DNA of 64,000 nt, from NCBI RefSeq assembly GCF_010550245.1, contig NZ_JAAGLU010000001.1:310001-374000 (forward strand). The letters are read 5' to 3'. Of the stretch, positions 25,224-33,919 are shown one piece after another (positions within the stretch are counted from its first letter, which is position 1; every line of letters begins with the position of its first letter). The notes beneath the pieces were generated by a model. It was not told where the DNA came from. It searched no databases and was given only the letters and a program-made list of their open reading frames with translations. Both the position numbers and the translations under genes were made by a program. The stretch comes from Streptomyces sp. SID12501 (GTDB lineage Bacteria; Actinomycetota; Actinomycetes; Streptomycetales; Streptomycetaceae).

Positions 25224-26117
25224 CTAATTCTGTGAATCGTCGCCGCGCCGGAATGTGCCAGGTGTCATATTCACCCGGCGTACGAAGAACTTGCCGAAGT
25301 TCGTGACTTCGGTGAACCCGAGCTGGCGGGCGATGGTGCCGACGGGCAGATCCGTGTGGACCAGCAGGCGCTTCGCCTCCAGGGCGACGCGGGCGTCGAT
25401 CAGGTCCTTGGTGGAGGTGCCGGCGACGATGCGACAGGCCCGGGACAGCGTGCGGGGCGTGCAGTTGAGCGCGGCGGCGTAGTCCTCGACCAGCCGGGTC
25501 GTGCGGTAGGAGGATTCCAGCTCGCGCCGGAAACGCAGGAACAGCTCGCCGTTCTCGCCGGTGGGGGTGTCGGCCTCCCGCTGGTCCTTGCGCTGGCTGC
25601 GGCACATCTGGTCGATGTGCATCAGGGTGACCGCCAGCAGATGCTTGAGGATGTCCTCGCCGAGGCCCTGGTCGGGCCGCTCGAACTCCTCCTGCATCAG
25701 GGCCAGGACGCGTCCGAAGGCGGCCAGCTCGTCGTCGCGGAGCTGCCAGTGGCAGGGGCGCAGGACGTCGTCGAGCATTCCCATGTGGGCGCGCAGCCGC
25801 AGTGGGAAGGTCTCGGTGAACATGACGAGGTGGGCTTCCATGTTCGTCGCCGGTGCGAACTGGATCACCTGGTTCGGCCGGATCCACAGCAGGGAGCCCA
25901 CTCGGCACGGGTAGCGCGTGGAGTCGATCGTGAAGTCTCCGGTTCCCGACCTGACCAGCATGATCTGGTGGTATGCGAGCCGGTGGGGAGCGGCGGCGAA
26001 GCTCCGGGAAACCTGCGCGCGCACCTCGCTGAGCGATGTCATGGCCATGCCGACCCCGGGTCTGCAGTGGGGGGTGTAGGGGATCACGGGGATCGGTAAC
26101 GAAGCGAAATCGACCAT
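25224..26117 (-). CDS. AraC-family transcriptional regulator with a TTA codon
   Basis: A 297-residue regulator with an N-terminal cupin-like sensing domain (about 20-160) and a C-terminal double helix-turn-helix of the AraC type (about 195-290). The C-terminal domain includes LVEDYAAALNCTPRTLSRAC and the family hallmark IARQLGFTEVTNFGKFFVRR-NMTPGTFR. Codon 7 is TTA (plus-strand 26097-26099), the rare leucine codon read by bldA tRNA, so expression probably follows development. The ATG at 26117 is the best start; a start at Met24 would exclude the TTA. The gene lies directly upstream of the synthase operon on the same strand and is the best candidate for its pathway-specific activator. It is divergent from an IclR gene. 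Confidence 0.9.
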   Translation of the reverse strand: MVDFASLPIPVIPYTPHCRPGVGMAMTSLSEVRAQVSRSFAAAPHRLAYHQIMLVRSGTGDFTIDSTRYPCRVGSLLWIRPNQVIQFAPATNMEAHLVMFTETFPLRLRAHMGMLDDVLRPCHWQLRDDELAAFGRVLALMQEEFERPDQGLGEDILKHLLAVTLMHIDQMCRSQRKDQREADTPTGENGELFLRFRRELESSYRTTRLVEDYAAALNCTPRTLSRACRIVAGTSTKDLIDARVALEAKRLLVHTDLPVGTIARQLGFTEVTNFGKFFVRRVNMTPGTFRRGDDSQN

Positions 26118-26253
26118 GAGCGTTCCGGAATCGACCTTTCTCAGGCTTCTTTAAAAATCAATGATAGGCGTGGCCGCCCGTTGCCAGATCACTTCTGGCG
26201 CATGCACGAGTAACCGTCCCCACATGATGTGCAGGTGAAGGGAAGTTGACGGG
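26118..26253. promoter_or_regulatory. Divergent promoter region of AraC and IclR genes
   Basis: A 136-bp gap with an A/T-rich core (TTCTTTAAAAATCAATGATA near 26149-26168), unusual in this GC-rich DNA and suited to two divergent promoters. No clear dyad is visible. Regulators could cross-talk here. Confidence 0.5.
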
Positions 26254-27042
26254 ATGACCACCCCCTCCGGCGCCCCCGAGCGCTCGGTTGTCGACCGCAC
26301 GCTCAGCATCCTCGGCGTTTTCGACCGCGACAACCGCACCCTGACGCTGAGTGACATCAGCCGGCGATCCGGTCTTCCGGTCGCCACGGTCCATCGCATC
26401 GTCAACAAGCTCCATGGCTGGGGCGCACTGGAACGAGGAGAGGAAGGCGGTTACAGCATCGGCCTTCGCCTGTGGGAGACGGCGACGCTGGCCCCCCGCT
26501 ACTCGGGCCTCGCCGAGGCCGCGCAGTCCCACCTCGTTGAACTCCACGGCCAGTCCGGCGGCGCGGCGGTCCTCGCCCTGCGTGACGGTACGGAGAGCGT
26601 CTGCCTGACCTTCCTCTCCAACGAACCCTGTCTCGCGGCCCATTGGGGCGACCCCGGCTGCCGGCTCCCCCTGCATGTCACAGCGACGGGCCTGGTCCTG
26701 CTGGCGAACGCGGAAGTCGGGGTGCAGGACGACATCTGCGCAAGCCCGCTGCGGGCGTACACCGCTGCCACCATCACCAACGGCACTACGCTGAGGAATC
26801 ATCTGAGCAAGATAAGACGCGAAGGTTACGCGATGGTGTGCGGCACCCTGCGCGAGGGCCGGGGAGCGATCGCGGCCCCGGTACGCAACGCGCGCGGCAC
26901 GGTGGTGGCGTCGGTGGGTGTCGTGGGTCCGCCGAACATGCTCCAGGCGTCGCGGCTGGCCCCGATGGTCATGGCCACGGCCGAGGCGGTCTCCCAGCAG
27001 GACCGGACGGAAGGGTGGCGAATGGCGAGGGTGGGCGCGTAA
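26254..27042 (+). CDS. IclR-family transcriptional regulator
   Basis: A 262-residue regulator. The N-terminal winged helix (about 10-75) reads RTLSILGVFDRDNRTLTLSD, ISRRSGLPVATVHRIVN and L-GWGALERGEEGGYSIGLRLWE. This is followed by an IclR effector domain with AHWGDPGCRLPLHVTATGLVLLA and the conserved C-terminal RGAIAAPVRNARGTVVASVGVVGP. It is divergent from the AraC gene with 136 bp between. It may co-regulate the synthase operon or sense an aromatic or acid metabolite; the ligand cannot be inferred. Its 3' end overlaps the out-of-frame tail of the broken gene on the other strand. Confidence 0.9.
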   Translation: MTTPSGAPERSVVDRTLSILGVFDRDNRTLTLSDISRRSGLPVATVHRIVNKLHGWGALERGEEGGYSIGLRLWETATLAPRYSGLAEAAQSHLVELHGQSGGAAVLALRDGTESVCLTFLSNEPCLAAHWGDPGCRLPLHVTATGLVLLANAEVGVQDDICASPLRAYTAATITNGTTLRNHLSKIRREGYAMVCGTLREGRGAIAAPVRNARGTVVASVGVVGPPNMLQASRLAPMVMATAEAVSQQDRTEGWRMARVGA

Positions 27043-27672
27043 CCCGCCCTGCCCCACGTATGCCGTCCCGCCCGGTCGCCGGCGCCGTCGCGATCCGCCG
27101 ATGGGCCCGCAGTCGTTCGGACTCCGGTACCGGGGGCAGGGGTTCCTCCCACAGGGCGAGGGACCTGCCGCGCAACTCGGTCAGGTCGGCGGGCGGGCCG
27201 GCAACCAGAAGGGGAGGCGGGCGCCGCCGTCGCCCCACCGGTTGACGTGCACCCGTGCGGCGCCGTCCACAGCCAGGACGGCCCGCTCGGCGCGCTGCGG
27301 CAGCGGGCCCGGCCCGGCCGACCGGGCGGCGGGCAGGTCACCCAGGTCGTAGTGGCCGCGCGGCTGCGGCAGCACGACGGCGGGCAGCCGCGATTCGCCG
27401 ACCGCGTCCAACCGCCGGTGGTCGTCCGCCCGGAGCGCGTCCGTCACGGGTTTGCGGCAGACCATGCAGTCCTCGGGCCCGGCCTCGCCGTCGCGATCCG
27501 GCTCGGGCAGCACCGGAGGCAGCAACGGCGCGATCCGCAGCTCCCCTTCTAAAGGCGCGAAGGGGAAGGGCTCCCATGCGGTGACCGAGTCCGCGGGCAT
27601 CGGCAGCCGCTCCCGGCGCAGCCGTCGGACGAAGGCACTGGACTCGGGAACGTCGGATGCGTCAGTGGTCAT
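26969..27672 (-). pseudogene. Frameshifted conserved actinobacterial protein (HIT-like?)
   Basis: From the ATG at 27672, one frame encodes about 163 residues (MTTDASDVPESSAFVRRLRR...CMVCRKP...RVHVNRWGDGGARLPFWLPARPP) and stops at 27181. The usual continuation of this family (ADLTELRG...LALWEEPLPPVPESE...HRRIA) appears at once in another minus-strand frame (27238-26969). A one-base shift near 27190-27210 would join them. From memory, related proteins read GGAHLHLWF-like at the end of the first part, resembling a HIT motif. Here the histidines are Arg and Pro, which fits decay. A sequencing error would explain the shift but not the lost histidines. The second frame runs into the IclR gene's 3' end. 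Confidence 0.6.
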
Positions 27673-27868
27673 CGCTGCGGTCTTCCAGCCGAGCCATCCG
27701 CGCCCGCCGCGCTGAAGCCCCGCCGGGAGCCCCGCGACCAGCCACGACGGACCTGCCAGGCTGACGTACCGGGCATCCGGCGAAGTGCGACGCCCGGTCG
27801 CCACGCCCGCCGAATACTGGCACGCTCACCAGCGAGACCGACACGTCGGACCCACGATCGGAGCGTGC

Positions 27869-28870
27869 ATGAGGACGGACCGGGCCGCGAACGGTGAAGT
27901 GCCGCCGAGCGCGCAGGAGTTGGGGGAGGCGAACGCCGTCGGAATGGAGGTGGGGCCCGTCGCGGGGCACATCGGCGCCGAGATCTCGGGAGTCGACCTG
28001 ACCGAGCCCCTCGACAGCGCCGTGGTCGCCGCGATCAGGGCGGCCGTCCTGCGCTGGAAAGTGGTGTTCTTCCGCGGCCAGCGGCTGGACCACGCCGGGC
28101 ACATCGCCTTCGCGCGCCGGTTCGGCGAGCCGGTCGTCCCAGGACGGCGCGGCGGCGCCTCACCGGCGGACTTCCCCGAGATCGAGACGACCGCCGACCG
28201 GCTGGAGCTGGGCGGACGCTACGGCATGGAGCACGCCGAGTGGCTGGAGCGGCGCCGCCACTCGCTGCTGCGCGGCTGGCACTGCGACCACGGCGCCCGT
28301 GTCGACCCGCCCGCCGCGACGATCCTGCGCGCCGAGACCGTACCGCCGTACGGAGGTGACACCACCTGGGCCAACCTGGCCGCAGCGTACGCCGGACTCT
28401 CCGCGCCCGTACGGGAGTTCGTGGACGGCCTCAGGGCCGAGCACCGGCTCGGCGTCGGCTACCAGGCGCGGCCCGGCGACGACGCGTATCTGCGGCATCT
28501 GCTGGACCACCAGACCGCCTCGGTGCACCCACTGGTGCGGGTCCACCCGGAGACCGGGGAGCGGGTGCTGTTCGTCAACGGCTACTACCTCGAACAGATC
28601 GTGGACGTCTCCCGCGCGGAGAGCCGGCTTCTCCTGGAGATGCTCCTCGAACAGGCGACCAGGCCCGAGTACACGGTCCGGTTCCGCTGGGAGCCCGGCA
28701 GCGTCGCCTTCTGGGACAACCGGGCCACCATCCATCTCGCTCCCAGCGACAACGCCCACCTCGGCCACCCCCGGGTCATGCACCGCGTGATGCTGACCGG
28801 CGACATCCCGGTCGGCGTGGACGGCATGCTGTCGGAGGCGATCACGGGTACCGAACCCGGGCGATGGTGA
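27869..28870 (+). CDS. TauD/TfdA-family 2-oxoglutarate dioxygenase
   Basis: A 333-residue Fe(II)/2OG dioxygenase of the TauD/TfdA family. The start at 27869 (MRTDRAANGE) is chosen over an upstream in-frame codon because the conserved fold begins near GHIGAEISGVDLTEPL. The iron ligands are visible: WHCDHG (His and Asp) and the distal His in RVMHRVML. RWEPGSVAFWDNRATIH carries the 2OG region. TauD enzymes release sulfite from sulfonates such as taurine, and relatives act on many other small acids. The neighbouring convergent flavin monooxygenase is also a type used on organosulfur compounds, but the genes are on opposite strands, so a shared pathway is only a guess. Confidence 0.9.
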   Translation: MRTDRAANGEVPPSAQELGEANAVGMEVGPVAGHIGAEISGVDLTEPLDSAVVAAIRAAVLRWKVVFFRGQRLDHAGHIAFARRFGEPVVPGRRGGASPADFPEIETTADRLELGGRYGMEHAEWLERRRHSLLRGWHCDHGARVDPPAATILRAETVPPYGGDTTWANLAAAYAGLSAPVREFVDGLRAEHRLGVGYQARPGDDAYLRHLLDHQTASVHPLVRVHPETGERVLFVNGYYLEQIVDVSRAESRLLLEMLLEQATRPEYTVRFRWEPGSVAFWDNRATIHLAPSDNAHLGHPRVMHRVMLTGDIPVGVDGMLSEAITGTEPGRW

Positions 28871-28885
28871 GGTCCCGCAGGGCCT

Positions 28886-29944
28886 TCAGCCGGTGGCCGA
28901 CTGCCAGCCCAGCGCGGGACCGAGACGGGTCGCGATGTCCGTGAGGATCTGGACGTAGTCCTCGTGGTCGAAGGTGAACGGCAGCGCGAAGGCCACCTCG
29001 TCGATCTCCTGGAACGCGACGTGCGCGTACAGGCGCTCGGCGATCTCGGCCGACGTGCCGACGAGGTCCGGCGCGAACATCAGCCGCGCCGGACCCTGCG
29101 GGGCCGCGGTCCGCGGCAGCCGCTTCGCCGCGTACTCCTCGTACTTCGCGCGCTGCTCGGGCGAGGCGCTGTCGGTGGGGATCACGACGAGCCCCTGGGA
29201 GACCCGGGCCCGGTCACCGTCCGGGTGGTGGGCCCTGAACGCCCGGACGCCCGCGAGCTGGATCTCGGCGAAGTCCGGCGACTCCTCGTCACCCTCGGCC
29301 TTCACGACGCTGCTGGTCAGGAAGTTCATCCCGTGCTCACCGGCCCACTGCGCCGACCGCAGGCTCCCGCCGCCGTACCACAGTCGGCTTCCGAGCCCCG
29401 GGGAATGGGGCTGCACCCGGTCGGAGCTGTACTCGAATTGCGGCTGCCGCCGCGTGGCCTCGAACCCCTGCACCCCGCTGAAATCGCTGGCCGCCTTACC
29501 GCGTACGTGGTCCAGCAGCCGCTCGACCCGCTGGTAGCCGAAGTCCTCGGCGTCCGCCGTGTCGGGGTACAGGGCGCCCTTGATGTGGTCGTAGTTCATC
29601 GGCGGGCCCACACTCAGACCCGGGTTGAGCCGGCCGCCGGAGAGGATGTCGACGGTCGCCCAGTCCTCCGCCAGGCGCAGCGGGTTCTCCCAGCCCAACG
29701 GGGTGACCGCGGTGCCCAGTTCGATACGGCGGGTGCGCTGCGAGGCCGCCGCGAGGACGGCCACGGGGGAGGAGATCCCGTACTGGAGATGACGGTGGCG
29801 CAGCCACGCGCTGTCGAAGCCCAGCCGCTCACCCAGCTCGATGATCTCCAGCGTCGACTCGTGCCCTGCTCGTGGATCGTCCCCGTCGAACAACCCGATG
29901 GTCAGAAAGCCCAGTTTGCGCAGCGGCTGCGAGGGGGACGGCAC
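28886..29944 (-). CDS. LLM-class flavin-dependent monooxygenase
   Basis: A 352-residue bacterial-luciferase-like monooxygenase with a TIM barrel using reduced FMN. It starts at GTG (29944). Family features are FDSAWLRHRHLQYGISSP, the RIELGTAVTPLGWENPLRLAEDWATVDILSGGR core, and LWYGGGSLRSAQWAGEHGMNFL. It may oxidise a sulfonate, an alkane or a natural product; the sequence does not decide. It is convergent with the TauD-like gene, with 15 bp between the stops. Confidence 0.9.
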   Translation of the reverse strand: MPSPSQPLRKLGFLTIGLFDGDDPRAGHESTLEIIELGERLGFDSAWLRHRHLQYGISSPVAVLAAASQRTRRIELGTAVTPLGWENPLRLAEDWATVDILSGGRLNPGLSVGPPMNYDHIKGALYPDTADAEDFGYQRVERLLDHVRGKAASDFSGVQGFEATRRQPQFEYSSDRVQPHSPGLGSRLWYGGGSLRSAQWAGEHGMNFLTSSVVKAEGDEESPDFAEIQLAGVRAFRAHHPDGDRARVSQGLVVIPTDSASPEQRAKYEEYAAKRLPRTAAPQGPARLMFAPDLVGTSAEIAERLYAHVAFQEIDEVAFALPFTFDHEDYVQILTDIATRLGPALGWQSATG

Positions 29945-29974
29945 GGGCTCCTCCGACGATCGTCGTACGGACGT

Positions 29975-31534
29975 TCACGCATCGCCGATTGTGCCAGGCG
30001 GCCGGGTCAGCGGGATGACCACCTCGTCCTCGACCGGCGGATCCAGCTCCTGGCTGAGCTTGCCGGTCGCGGAGAAGCAGCGCAGCCGGACCTCCTCGGG
30101 GGACACGTCGAGGCGCAGGAAGCTCTTGAAGAACGGCGGGCTGTACGTCGCAGAACCGGGCGAGAACAACTGTGTGTACGCCTTGCGGACCGGGAGCCGC
30201 AGACGCCGGGTGCGGCCGGGACGGCGGGCCGTGCCCAGCAGACCGGCGACCAGCCGGATGCGCCAGGTCAGCCGGACGGGCTCGCTCGGAGCGCGCGTCG
30301 GACGGATACCCAGGCGCTCGGCGATCACGGCCGCCGCCTCGGCCTCGGTGAGGGTGAAGAAGCGGCGCAGGTGCAGCCGTCGGCCGTAGATCCGGCTGTA
30401 GAAGGCCAGGGAGTCGCCGCGCAACGGATAGCAGCGGAAGTCGTCCTCGGTGACGTCGGCGACCGAGACGCGCTCGATGGTGTGGGTGGCGTGCATGAAG
30501 GCACCGCCGCCGCCCGAGACTATGTACTGGATGGTCCGGCTGGTCCGCCTGGTCCGGTCGTGCACGCTCACCGGATAGCGCTGGTAGTTGTGGATGTCGC
30601 CGCCTATCGCGGCCACGAAGTTCCGCTCCGGATCGCGGACCAGGTCGTCCACCGTGCCGCCGCCCTCGATCGGGCAGGGGTGGTGCTCGCCGTCCACATA
30701 GAGGGGCGACCCGGTGACGAGGATCTTCGGGACCGGACCCGAGGAGACCTCCCTCAGCCAGCGGCCCTGCTCGGCGTCGAGCGTCCCCAGCAGACCGGTG
30801 TCGATGCCTATGACGCGTACCGGTCCGGCGTCGATCGCCCAGTACGGGCCGGGCTGGGCGGCCTGCTGGGCGGGGGTCGAGCGCAGCTTGCCTGCCTCGG
30901 CCAGGCGTTGTTCGTCGACGGTGCTCGGCCTGTGCCACAGGAGCGAGCGCAGCCAGGCGCGGGTGAGCGGGCGGGGCGCGGGGGCCGCCGGGAGGGGCGG
31001 GGCGTCGCAGAAGACGCGCATGAACCCGTTCAGGTCCTCGTACCAGTCGTGGTTGCCCGGTATCGCGTAGATGGGCGCCGGGTAGTCCTGGTAGGGGCGG
31101 AAGAACTTGGTGCCGTAGTCGTCGGTCGCCCCGACGGGATAGATCACGTCACTGGCGAGCACGGTGAACGCCGTGTCCTGACTTACCGTCAGAAAGCCCG
31201 GGACGACGGCGTACTGGGGTGCGTCGCCCTCGCCCGTGTCGCCGATGACCATGAAGGAGAAGCGGTCCGGATCGCTGCGCCGGATCACCTTGTCGGCGGG
31301 AGCGCCCGCGGCTGTCCGCTGTTCGGCCCAGCGGCTTCGGGTACGGCTCGTCGGGTCACCGAACCAGGAGGCCAGCACGCCGTTGCGGGCGGGCCACAGG
31401 GTCCGGGGGTCGACCCACGACAGCTTCTCGACCCGACGCGGCATCAACTCCCGGTAGGTGCCCGGGTTCTCGGGGCCCCAGCCGGCGCCCTCCGGGGTGT
31501 CGCGGGAGGAGCGAGTCCGTGAAGAGTCAACCAT
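29975..31534 (-). CDS. Calcineurin-like metallophosphoesterase
   Basis: A 519-residue protein with the metal-binding motifs of calcineurin-type phosphoesterases: GDTGEGD, PGNHDWY (GNHD/E), TGSPLY and GGDIHNYQRY (GDxH). It lies 30 bp upstream of the flavin monooxygenase start on the same strand. No signal peptide is obvious, so it is probably cytoplasmic. Compared with minimal family members it has about 200 extra residues, including a C-terminal beta-rich domain (YSPPFFKSFLRLDVSPEEVRLRCF). The ATG at 31534 is chosen because the upstream extension overlaps the MHYT gene. The substrate is unknown. Confidence 0.88.
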   Translation of the reverse strand: MVDSSRTRSSRDTPEGAGWGPENPGTYRELMPRRVEKLSWVDPRTLWPARNGVLASWFGDPTSRTRSRWAEQRTAAGAPADKVIRRSDPDRFSFMVIGDTGEGDAPQYAVVPGFLTVSQDTAFTVLASDVIYPVGATDDYGTKFFRPYQDYPAPIYAIPGNHDWYEDLNGFMRVFCDAPPLPAAPAPRPLTRAWLRSLLWHRPSTVDEQRLAEAGKLRSTPAQQAAQPGPYWAIDAGPVRVIGIDTGLLGTLDAEQGRWLREVSSGPVPKILVTGSPLYVDGEHHPCPIEGGGTVDDLVRDPERNFVAAIGGDIHNYQRYPVSVHDRTRRTSRTIQYIVSGGGGAFMHATHTIERVSVADVTEDDFRCYPLRGDSLAFYSRIYGRRLHLRRFFTLTEAEAAAVIAERLGIRPTRAPSEPVRLTWRIRLVAGLLGTARRPGRTRRLRLPVRKAYTQLFSPGSATYSPPFFKSFLRLDVSPEEVRLRCFSATGKLSQELDPPVEDEVVIPLTRPPGTIGDA

Positions 31535-31554
31535 CGGGGCACCGTAGCAATGTC

Positions 31555-32445
31555 CTACAGGCGAAGATCTGTCCGGGTCGGGGCCGGCGGCCGCTGCCAA
31601 CTGGCAGGACGCTGTCCCGTGTGCGGGGCCGCCGGCTGCTGCGGTATCTGCGGTATCTGGTGCGTCTGCCGCGCGGGCTGCTGCCGGGGGCTCTTCGCGC
31701 CCCACTCCCCGTCGCCCAGCACCAGCAGTGGGTCGAACATCACCACGACCGCGGCGAGCAGCAGGAAGATGATGGGGCCGATCAGCATCGGCAGCAGCAA
31801 CGAGGTCGGTGAGTCGCCGGCCCAGGTGTTGCCGGACGTCTCGTGCAGATGCACGCTGACGGCGGCCATGCCCGTGTAGTGCATACCGCTGACGGCCACA
31901 CCCATCACCAGACTCGCCCCGAGGCTGGTCAGGAAGCCCCGGATGGAGACGGCCGCCCACAGTGCGGCGGTCGCGGCGACGATGGCGATCACCACGGAGA
32001 GTCCCACGGTCATCGTGTCGTAGCGGATCGTCCCGTTCAGATGGAGCGCCGCCATACCGAGGTAGTGCATCGCGGCCACGCCCAGACCGGTCACGATGCC
32101 CGCGGCGGAGAGCGCCGCAGGTGTGGCGCCGCGGTAACCGACGACGAACACGCCGATACCGACGACGACGATCGCGACGGCGAGGCTGGTGACCGTCAGC
32201 CCGATGTCGTAGCGGACCGCGGTCTCCTCGACCTGGAACCCGATCATCGCGATGAAGTGCATGGTCCAGATTCCGCACCCGATGGCCGCCGCCCCCAGCG
32301 CCAGCCAACCCGGCTTCCACGAGTCCTGGTTGAGTAGCGTTCTGACCACGCAGCGCAACCCCAGGGCGCTTCCCAGGCAGGCCATGATGTAGGCGGCCAC
32401 CGGGGTGACGAACCCGTAGCTGAATCCGTCAATTGTTCCTTGCAT
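31555..32445 (-). CDS. MHYT-domain integral membrane sensor protein
   Basis: A 296-residue membrane protein with seven predicted helices. The MHYT-type motifs recur as WTMHFIAMIGF, AMHYLGMAAL and GMHYTGMAA, the repeats thought to bind a metal (copper) and sense gas or redox state. The C-terminal ~50 residues are a Pro/Gln-rich cytoplasmic tail with no catalytic domain. The protein is therefore a stand-alone sensor rather than an MHYT-GGDEF fusion. The start (MQGTIDGFSYGF) follows AGTCCC-type spacing; upstream in-frame sequence is non-conserved. It is divergent from the DeoR/LacI-type regulator. Confidence 0.9.
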   Translation of the reverse strand: MQGTIDGFSYGFVTPVAAYIMACLGSALGLRCVVRTLLNQDSWKPGWLALGAAAIGCGIWTMHFIAMIGFQVEETAVRYDIGLTVTSLAVAIVVVGIGVFVVGYRGATPAALSAAGIVTGLGVAAMHYLGMAALHLNGTIRYDTMTVGLSVVIAIVAATAALWAAVSIRGFLTSLGASLVMGVAVSGMHYTGMAAVSVHLHETSGNTWAGDSPTSLLLPMLIGPIIFLLLAAVVVMFDPLLVLGDGEWGAKSPRQQPARQTHQIPQIPQQPAAPHTGQRPASWQRPPAPTRTDLRL

Positions 32446-32717
32446 ATGCCAAGTCCCCCCGAGGCGCAATATGTTGACGGATGAAATTCTCGCCTCAAGT
32501 GCGCACAAAGCAAGCAGTTACCGCAAGTACTCGGTGAATTTTGTTTGAACGATGGTCAAGATCGGTCGATAAGGGACGAGATTCGGCCGGAATCCCTTGT
32601 TCCGCTAGCGGTGCTGGCGTTTGGCCTGCTGATCGCTATGCTGCGCGACGAAGCGTTCAAACGAACATTCCGGTGTGTGGGTACGCCGGTGCACCCGGAC
32701 ATGAGGGAGCGAACGGT
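32446..32717. promoter_or_regulatory. Divergent control region with paired operator-like repeats
   Basis: A 272-bp gap between the MHYT and DeoR/LacI genes. GTTTGAACG (32543-32551) is repeated inverted as CGTTCAAAC (32654-32662), 111 bp apart, a spacing compatible with a looping repressor. GGTCAAGAT with a following TCGAT (32554-32571) reappears inverted ahead of the hydroxyacid dehydrogenase gene (33875-33889). These are candidate operators for the hybrid regulator encoded next. Confidence 0.5.
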
Positions 32718-33848
32718 ATGCGCGAGCCGGTCGAACTGAGGCGGCAGCGGATCCTGGCCGCCGTGCAGGCGCGCGGCGCGGCCCGGGTGACCGATCTCGC
32801 CGCCGAGCTGGAGGTCTCGGTGGTCACCGTCCGCCGGGACGTGGAGGAACTCGCCCGCGAGGGCAGGCTCAGGCGCGGCCACGGCATCGCCCGCTCCACC
32901 CTCCCGGTGCCGGACGCCCGGCCCGGGCCGGTCACCGCATCCGGGGACGGCGACACCGTCGTCCTGGTCGTACCCGCCCGCCACTCCTACCTCTACGAGA
33001 CTCTGCACGGCGCCCGCCCTGTCCTGGAGGAGGCCGGCGTACGCATCGCCCTGCACATCGCCCCGCAGGTCGCGGGCGCCGAACAGCCCCTGGTGGAGAG
33101 GGCGTTGGCGGACGGTGCCCGGGGTGTGCTGATCGCCCCCCGCTGGCGCACCCTCGCCGCGGAGGAGGCCGACGCGAAATGGCTGTGCGGGCTCGGCGTG
33201 CCGACCGTCCTGATGGAGCGCAGACCGCGCTCCGGCAGCGCGCTGCACGCCCTGGACTCCGTCTGCTCCGACCACTGGTACGGCGCCCATCTCGCGGTGG
33301 AACACCTGATCGCCCTCGGTCACCGCAGGATCGTCTTCGCCACCCGCGACGACAGCCCCACCGCACGGGCCCTGCGCACCGCCCTCACCGAGATCGCCGG
33401 AGCCCATCCGGGACTCGACGCGTGGACTCTCACCCTCAGCTCGCCCGACGCGGGCCCCGACCGCACGGCCGGCGTGGACCGTCCGGCCGTCGACCTCCCC
33501 GGCGTCCTGCGCGAGCTGGACGCCACGGCGTGCGTGCTGCACGGCGACGTGGACGCGCTGATGCTGGTCCAGGACCTGGCCGCGCACGGCGTCCGGGTGC
33601 CGGAGGACTGCTCGGTCGTCGCGTACGACGACGTCGTGGCCGCCCTCGGCAGTACCCCCCTCACCGCCGTGTCCCCGCCGAAGGGCGAGGTCGGCCGTGC
33701 CGCCGCCGAACTGCTCCTGCACCGGCTGAGGGACCCGCGCGGCAGCGGTTCGCGACCGGCGCGGCGGATCGAACTGCTGCCGGAACTGAAGGTGCGCGGG
33801 TCGACGTGGGCGCTGACCTCCACCGCGTCCACGCCTGACGCCGAGTGA
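32718..33848 (+). CDS. DeoR-type HTH / LacI-type sugar-binding hybrid regulator
   Basis: A 376-residue regulator starting at the ATG at 32718, 7 bp after GGGAGCG. The N-terminus (RRQRILAAVQARGAARVTDL, AELEVSVVTVRRDVEELARE) is a DeoR winged helix. The rest (about 80-370) is a periplasmic-binding-protein-like sensor as in LacI repressors, with EHLIALGHRRIVFA and VVAYDDVVAALGSTPLTAVSPP. Such hybrids usually repress carbohydrate catabolism and are released by a sugar. It is followed after 71 bp by a hydroxyacid dehydrogenase and a DUF2264 gene on the same strand, which fits a small sugar-acid operon. Operator-like repeats precede it. Confidence 0.9.
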   Translation: MREPVELRRQRILAAVQARGAARVTDLAAELEVSVVTVRRDVEELAREGRLRRGHGIARSTLPVPDARPGPVTASGDGDTVVLVVPARHSYLYETLHGARPVLEEAGVRIALHIAPQVAGAEQPLVERALADGARGVLIAPRWRTLAAEEADAKWLCGLGVPTVLMERRPRSGSALHALDSVCSDHWYGAHLAVEHLIALGHRRIVFATRDDSPTARALRTALTEIAGAHPGLDAWTLTLSSPDAGPDRTAGVDRPAVDLPGVLRELDATACVLHGDVDALMLVQDLAAHGVRVPEDCSVVAYDDVVAALGSTPLTAVSPPKGEVGRAAAELLLHRLRDPRGSGSRPARRIELLPELKVRGSTWALTSTASTPDAE

Positions 33849-33919
33849 GCGTTTAACCGCTTCATTTTCTTCTGATCGATATCTTGACCGTTTTCCTTGC
33901 GTCGATACAGGATTCCCGT

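Noticed and set aside
28964..31522. 852-codon plus-strand frame opposite the monooxygenase and phosphoesterase
   Set aside because: It spans two real genes and the gap between them, with typical antisense composition.
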